Shown in pieces: positions 37,151 to 39,464 of a DNA stretch of 39,464 nt. Source of the stretch: Mastigocoleus sp. MO_188.B34 (GTDB lineage: Bacteria > Cyanobacteriota > Cyanobacteriia > Cyanobacteriales > Nostocaceae); contig NZ_JASJDK010000057.1 of NCBI RefSeq assembly GCF_030065675.1, positions 1 through 39,464 on the forward strand. The letters are read 5' to 3'. The position numbers were made by a program, and so were the translations under genes. Below the pieces are notes generated by a model. That model did not search any database and had not been told where the DNA came from. It worked only from the letters and a program-made list of their open reading frames with translations. How positions within the stretch are numbered: position 1 is the stretch's first letter; every line of letters begins with the position of its first letter.

Positions 37151-39464
37151 TTATTTTTCTATTTGCAAATCTTCCTCTTGGCTGTCAAAAATGATATCTA
37201 TCCCCCTAACATCGAAGAAACTTATTTCCACCCGACGATTACGAGCATATTCAACCCGATCGCTTTCGTCTGTAAGTAATTGACGTTCTCCAAAGGAACG
37301 GATAGTCATTCTTTCGGGAGCTATACCTTTTTTAATCAGATATTTTCTGGCGTTATTTGCTCGTCGTTTCGCTAAATCTTGGTTATAAGCAACGCTAGCA
37401 CGGGAGTCGGTATGACCTTGAAGTTCAATGACGATAGTGGGATATTGTTCTAAAACTTCAGCAACTCGATCTAAAACTTGGGTGCTCTTTGAACTAATAA
37501 AATCTTTATCTAAAGCAAAGTGAATATTTCTCGGTACTCGCAAACGGATCGGTGCTGGTGGTAATTCGGGGTTAATTTCAGGAATTGGATCGGGAAGCGG
37601 TTCAGGTTCCGGTAATGGGATCGGCTCAGGTATTGGTTCAGGAGTTGGAGGAGGAGGTTGAGGACGACTGGTGCATTGGGGTATTTCTGCTGCTTGTGGT
37701 CTTTTGACAGGTTTTTCACCAATTTGTGTAACCACAACTGCATTTGCTGCAGGTTCGGAGGTACCGTCTTTAGGTAAAGTTGCAATCGCACTCACCATAT
37801 CTCCTGGCTCTAAATTTTCTAAAACCGTCCCAAATCTACCTTTTTCATTGGTTTTGACCTTAGCGATGATTTTTCTTAGAGGAGAATAAGCGGGGTATGA
37901 GTCTACAGATTGTTTGCTATTGGAAGTAACACGATAAATATCAATTTCGGTTCCAGGATCGGCTTTTCCGTCAAGGTAAACTTTACCATCAAGAATCATA
38001 AACTCTGGACTGAGAAACTCGGGAGCATTAATCCCAGCATTCCCTGTATCTAAACGACGGTTTTTAGAGTCACGGGGTGGGTTGGGTCCATCACCTTTTT
38101 GAAAATCACGAACTCCAGCATTATGTCTGGCGTTGAGGTCAATACTTAATCCTTCGATATTAGCAAAACTGTTATCACGAATTATATTACCTCGGCTTTT
38201 GGGGTAAGAAGTGACCGTAACCCCGGAACCAACTTGATTAGTAATTTTATTATTTAACACCTGATGATTATTACCCATCAAGTATACTGCAGCCCGTCGC
38301 AAACGTCGCCCGTTAAATTTAATTTGGTTATCTTCAATTCTTACCGAACCTTCAGGCTTGAATAAAAATATACCACTGCCATCATTACCACAAATCAAAT
38401 TAGAGGTGATTTCTGAGCGAGCAATTGAACCATCTAACCTGATAGCATCAGGCATTCCTGCAACACCATTACCAACAAGAATATTTTCTCGGACTTGCAT
38501 ATCATCTGCCCGGATACCAGTAATTATTGCACTTCCATCATGATGTGCAATGCGGTTGCGAGTAATTTTCGTCCCTACCGCATTAAATACAGATACCCCA
38601 AAAGCGGAAGTAATTTCAGGAACTTTTTCTTCAGTGTTAATGCCGAGCCAGTTATTCTCAATTACAACATTTTTGGGTGGTTGTAGAGATTTGAAATTTG
38701 GTTTTCTTGTCCCAGAAGAAGAGTTTTCTGGATAAATTATATTTGAGATAAAAATATCTGCAGGGGGTGTACTTTCGGTGGAACCATGTTCGGAGGTAAA
38801 ACCATATAAACTTAGTCCCCGGATAGTGATATTATCTGCAACTACAGTTAAACCGCGAAATATTTTCTGATTGTCAGCGGGGGTAATTTCTACTATGGGG
38901 ATGGGAATAGCAATTTCCGCTGTTGCAGATTTATTGGGTTCGTATCCCGGTTGAGTCGTACCATCAATAATCAATCCAGGAGCTTTGAGGGGAGGTAAAA
39001 TTGACTTTAATGCAATAGTGGTTTGTCCTTGAGGTAAGTTAAATTCAATTTGTGAGGAACATTGATTACCTTTAGAGACATTGCATTGCAACGTCTTTAC
39101 GAAAGATCTTTCGGTCTGAGTGAGTTCATTTAAAGGTAAAGTACCGCTAACAATTTCAATTGCTTCTCGCAAAGTCAAAGTATTATCAGCTTGAATCGCC
39201 CCATCTTCGTTGCTGTTGACTACAACACGCACCCGTTGTAGAGACGCGCCATGGCGCGTCTGTACATTGTTTATTTGTCCATGGCGCGTCTGTACATTGT
39301 TTATTTGTCCATGGCGCGTCTGTACATTGTTTATTTGTCCATGGCGCGTCTGTACATTGTTTATTTGTCCATGGTGCGTCTGTACATTGTTTATTTGTCC
39401 ATGGTGCGTCTGTACATTGTTTATTTGTCCATGGTGCGTCTGTACATTGTTTATTTGTCCATGG
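37151..39464 (-). CDS. Beta-helix/OmpA-domain outer-membrane protein, 5' end beyond the window
   Basis: The frame is open from the stop at 37151 to the window edge. The first possible start inside the window is GTG 39232, but it has no ribosome binding site and the product would lack a signal peptide, so the gene probably begins upstream. Counted from that GTG: about 1-60 includes NSNEDGAIQADNTLTLREAI; about 120-400 is a right-handed parallel beta-helix (repeats such as NVVIENNWLGI, ITRNRIAHHDGSAI, EITSNLICGNDGSGIFL); about 530-560 is a Pro/Glu linker; about 568-680 is an OmpA-like peptidoglycan-binding domain with LQGHTDSRASVAYNQDLAKR, the Asp and Arg expected to bind diaminopimelate. It likely anchors the envelope and displays the beta-helix. 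It heads a minus-strand surface cluster. The 5' part in this window is a translated 30-bp repeat array. Confidence 0.88.
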   Translation of the reverse strand, partial: HGQINNVQTHHGQINNVQTHHGQINNVQTHHGQINNVQTRHGQINNVQTRHGQINNVQTRHGQINNVQTRHGASLQRVRVVVNSNEDGAIQADNTLTLREAIEIVSGTLPLNELTQTERSFVKTLQCNVSKGNQCSSQIEFNLPQGQTTIALKSILPPLKAPGLIIDGTTQPGYEPNKSATAEIAIPIPIVEITPADNQKIFRGLTVVADNITIRGLSLYGFTSEHGSTESTPPADIFISNIIYPENSSSGTRKPNFKSLQPPKNVVIENNWLGINTEEKVPEITSAFGVSVFNAVGTKITRNRIAHHDGSAIITGIRADDMQVRENILVGNGVAGMPDAIRLDGSIARSEITSNLICGNDGSGIFLFKPEGSVRIEDNQIKFNGRRLRRAAVYLMGNNHQVLNNKITNQVGSGVTVTSYPKSRGNIIRDNSFANIEGLSIDLNARHNAGVRDFQKGDGPNPPRDSKNRRLDTGNAGINAPEFLSPEFMILDGKVYLDGKADPGTEIDIYRVTSNSKQSVDSYPAYSPLRKIIAKVKTNEKGRFGTVLENLEPGDMVSAIATLPKDGTSEPAANAVVVTQIGEKPVKRPQAAEIPQCTSRPQPPPPTPEPIPEPIPLPEPEPLPDPIPEINPELPPAPIRLRVPRNIHFALDKDFISSKSTQVLDRVAEVLEQYPTIVIELQGHTDSRASVAYNQDLAKRRANNARKYLIKKGIAPERMTIRSFGERQLLTDESDRVEYARNRRVEISFFDVRGIDIIFDSQEEDLQIEK
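39073..39101. repeat. Degenerate REP palindrome inside the OmpA-like coding region
   Basis: TTAGAGACATTGCA and its imperfect inverted partner TTGCAACGTCTTTAC form an eroded palindrome of the GTAGAGACG type. On the minus strand it encodes VKTLQCNVS, an in-frame segment of the mature protein. This seems to be an older insertion that has been kept as coding sequence. Confidence 0.55.
39238..39464. repeat. REP palindrome with at least seven 30-bp tandem units, running off the window
   Basis: 39238-39265 is the palindrome with one change (right arm CTGTAC in place of CTCTAC). To its right the 30-base unit ATGGCGCGTCTGTAC + ATTGTTTATTTGTCC repeats from 39251: four copies with GGCGCG, then three with GGTGCG, then a partial copy at the edge. 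All copies carry CTGTAC, so they derive from the mutated right arm. On the minus strand each unit reads GQINNVQTRH (or GQINNVQTHH) without a stop, in frame with the OmpA-like gene. Confidence 0.93.

Noticed and set aside
39101-39114. CGAAAGATCTTTCG, a perfect 14-bp palindrome in the OmpA-like gene
   Set aside because: Inside coding sequence and with no second copy in the window; chance is the simplest explanation.
39251-39464. CRISPR-like array with 30-bp period
   Set aside because: The full 30 bases repeat, including the would-be spacers; it is a tandem repeat within an open frame.

Overview
The window looks like chromosome of a filamentous, probably heterocystous, cyanobacterium (Nostocales). 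The reasons are: many HIP1 octamers (GCGATCGC, roughly twenty, for example near 1531, 2884, 12397, 18283, 22170 and 33914); AT-rich DNA with long intergenic stretches; a heptamer array of the STRR1 type; Nostoc-style palindromes with GTAGAGACG half-sites; and typical cyanobacterial gene families (sigma-like/DUF1822 pair, CHAT-STAND-WD40, Ser/Thr kinase fused to histidine kinase). Genus and species cannot be given from sequence alone.

Layout. 1-1711 has no convincing gene. 1712-4551 carries a two-gene cassette (sigma-70-like protein, DUF1822 protein). It converges on a giant minus-strand gene (4637-10276) that joins a caspase-like CHAT protease, a STAND NTPase, one membrane segment and about 21 WD40 blades; this is the best candidate for a conflict or cell-death system here. 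Next come a frameshifted ROK sugar kinase (10891-11843), a heptamer array, and a GC-rich 303-bp block with 19-bp terminal inverted repeats. A minus-strand signalling pair follows: receiver-histidine kinase (12290-13741) and a 1785-residue Ser/Thr kinase-ATPase-GAF-histidine kinase (13820-19177). The middle holds metabolic and envelope genes: HAD phosphatase/mutase, nagB, a YaaW-like protein overlapping an O-antigen-ligase-type membrane protein, an isocitrate-lyase-family enzyme, a sensor kinase whose phosphoacceptor His is replaced by Gln, a CrtI-type desaturase, and a peroxiredoxin-glutaredoxin fusion.

From 29786 to the end is a cell-surface cluster, all on the minus strand: three secreted DUF11-like paralogues sharing a C-terminal domain, and a beta-helix/OmpA-type outer-membrane protein whose 5' end lies beyond the window. 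A RAYT-type (REP-associated tyrosine) transposase sits among them. The region is seeded with palindromes made of the 14-nt half-site GTAGAGACGCGCCA and its complement. At four of the five well-preserved palindromes the right half-site has been copied next to the palindrome with a locus-specific spacer: 14/15-bp units between surface genes, one extra 24-bp copy at the transposase stop codon, seven 24-bp units inside the transposase gene, and at least seven 30-bp units in the reading frame of the OmpA-like gene. The copies inside genes have unit lengths divisible by three and stay open in frame. So the transposase gene itself carries the repeat family it is expected to mobilise, translated as an internal linker. 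This REP/RAYT system with one-sided, in-frame half-site amplification is the most unusual feature of the window.
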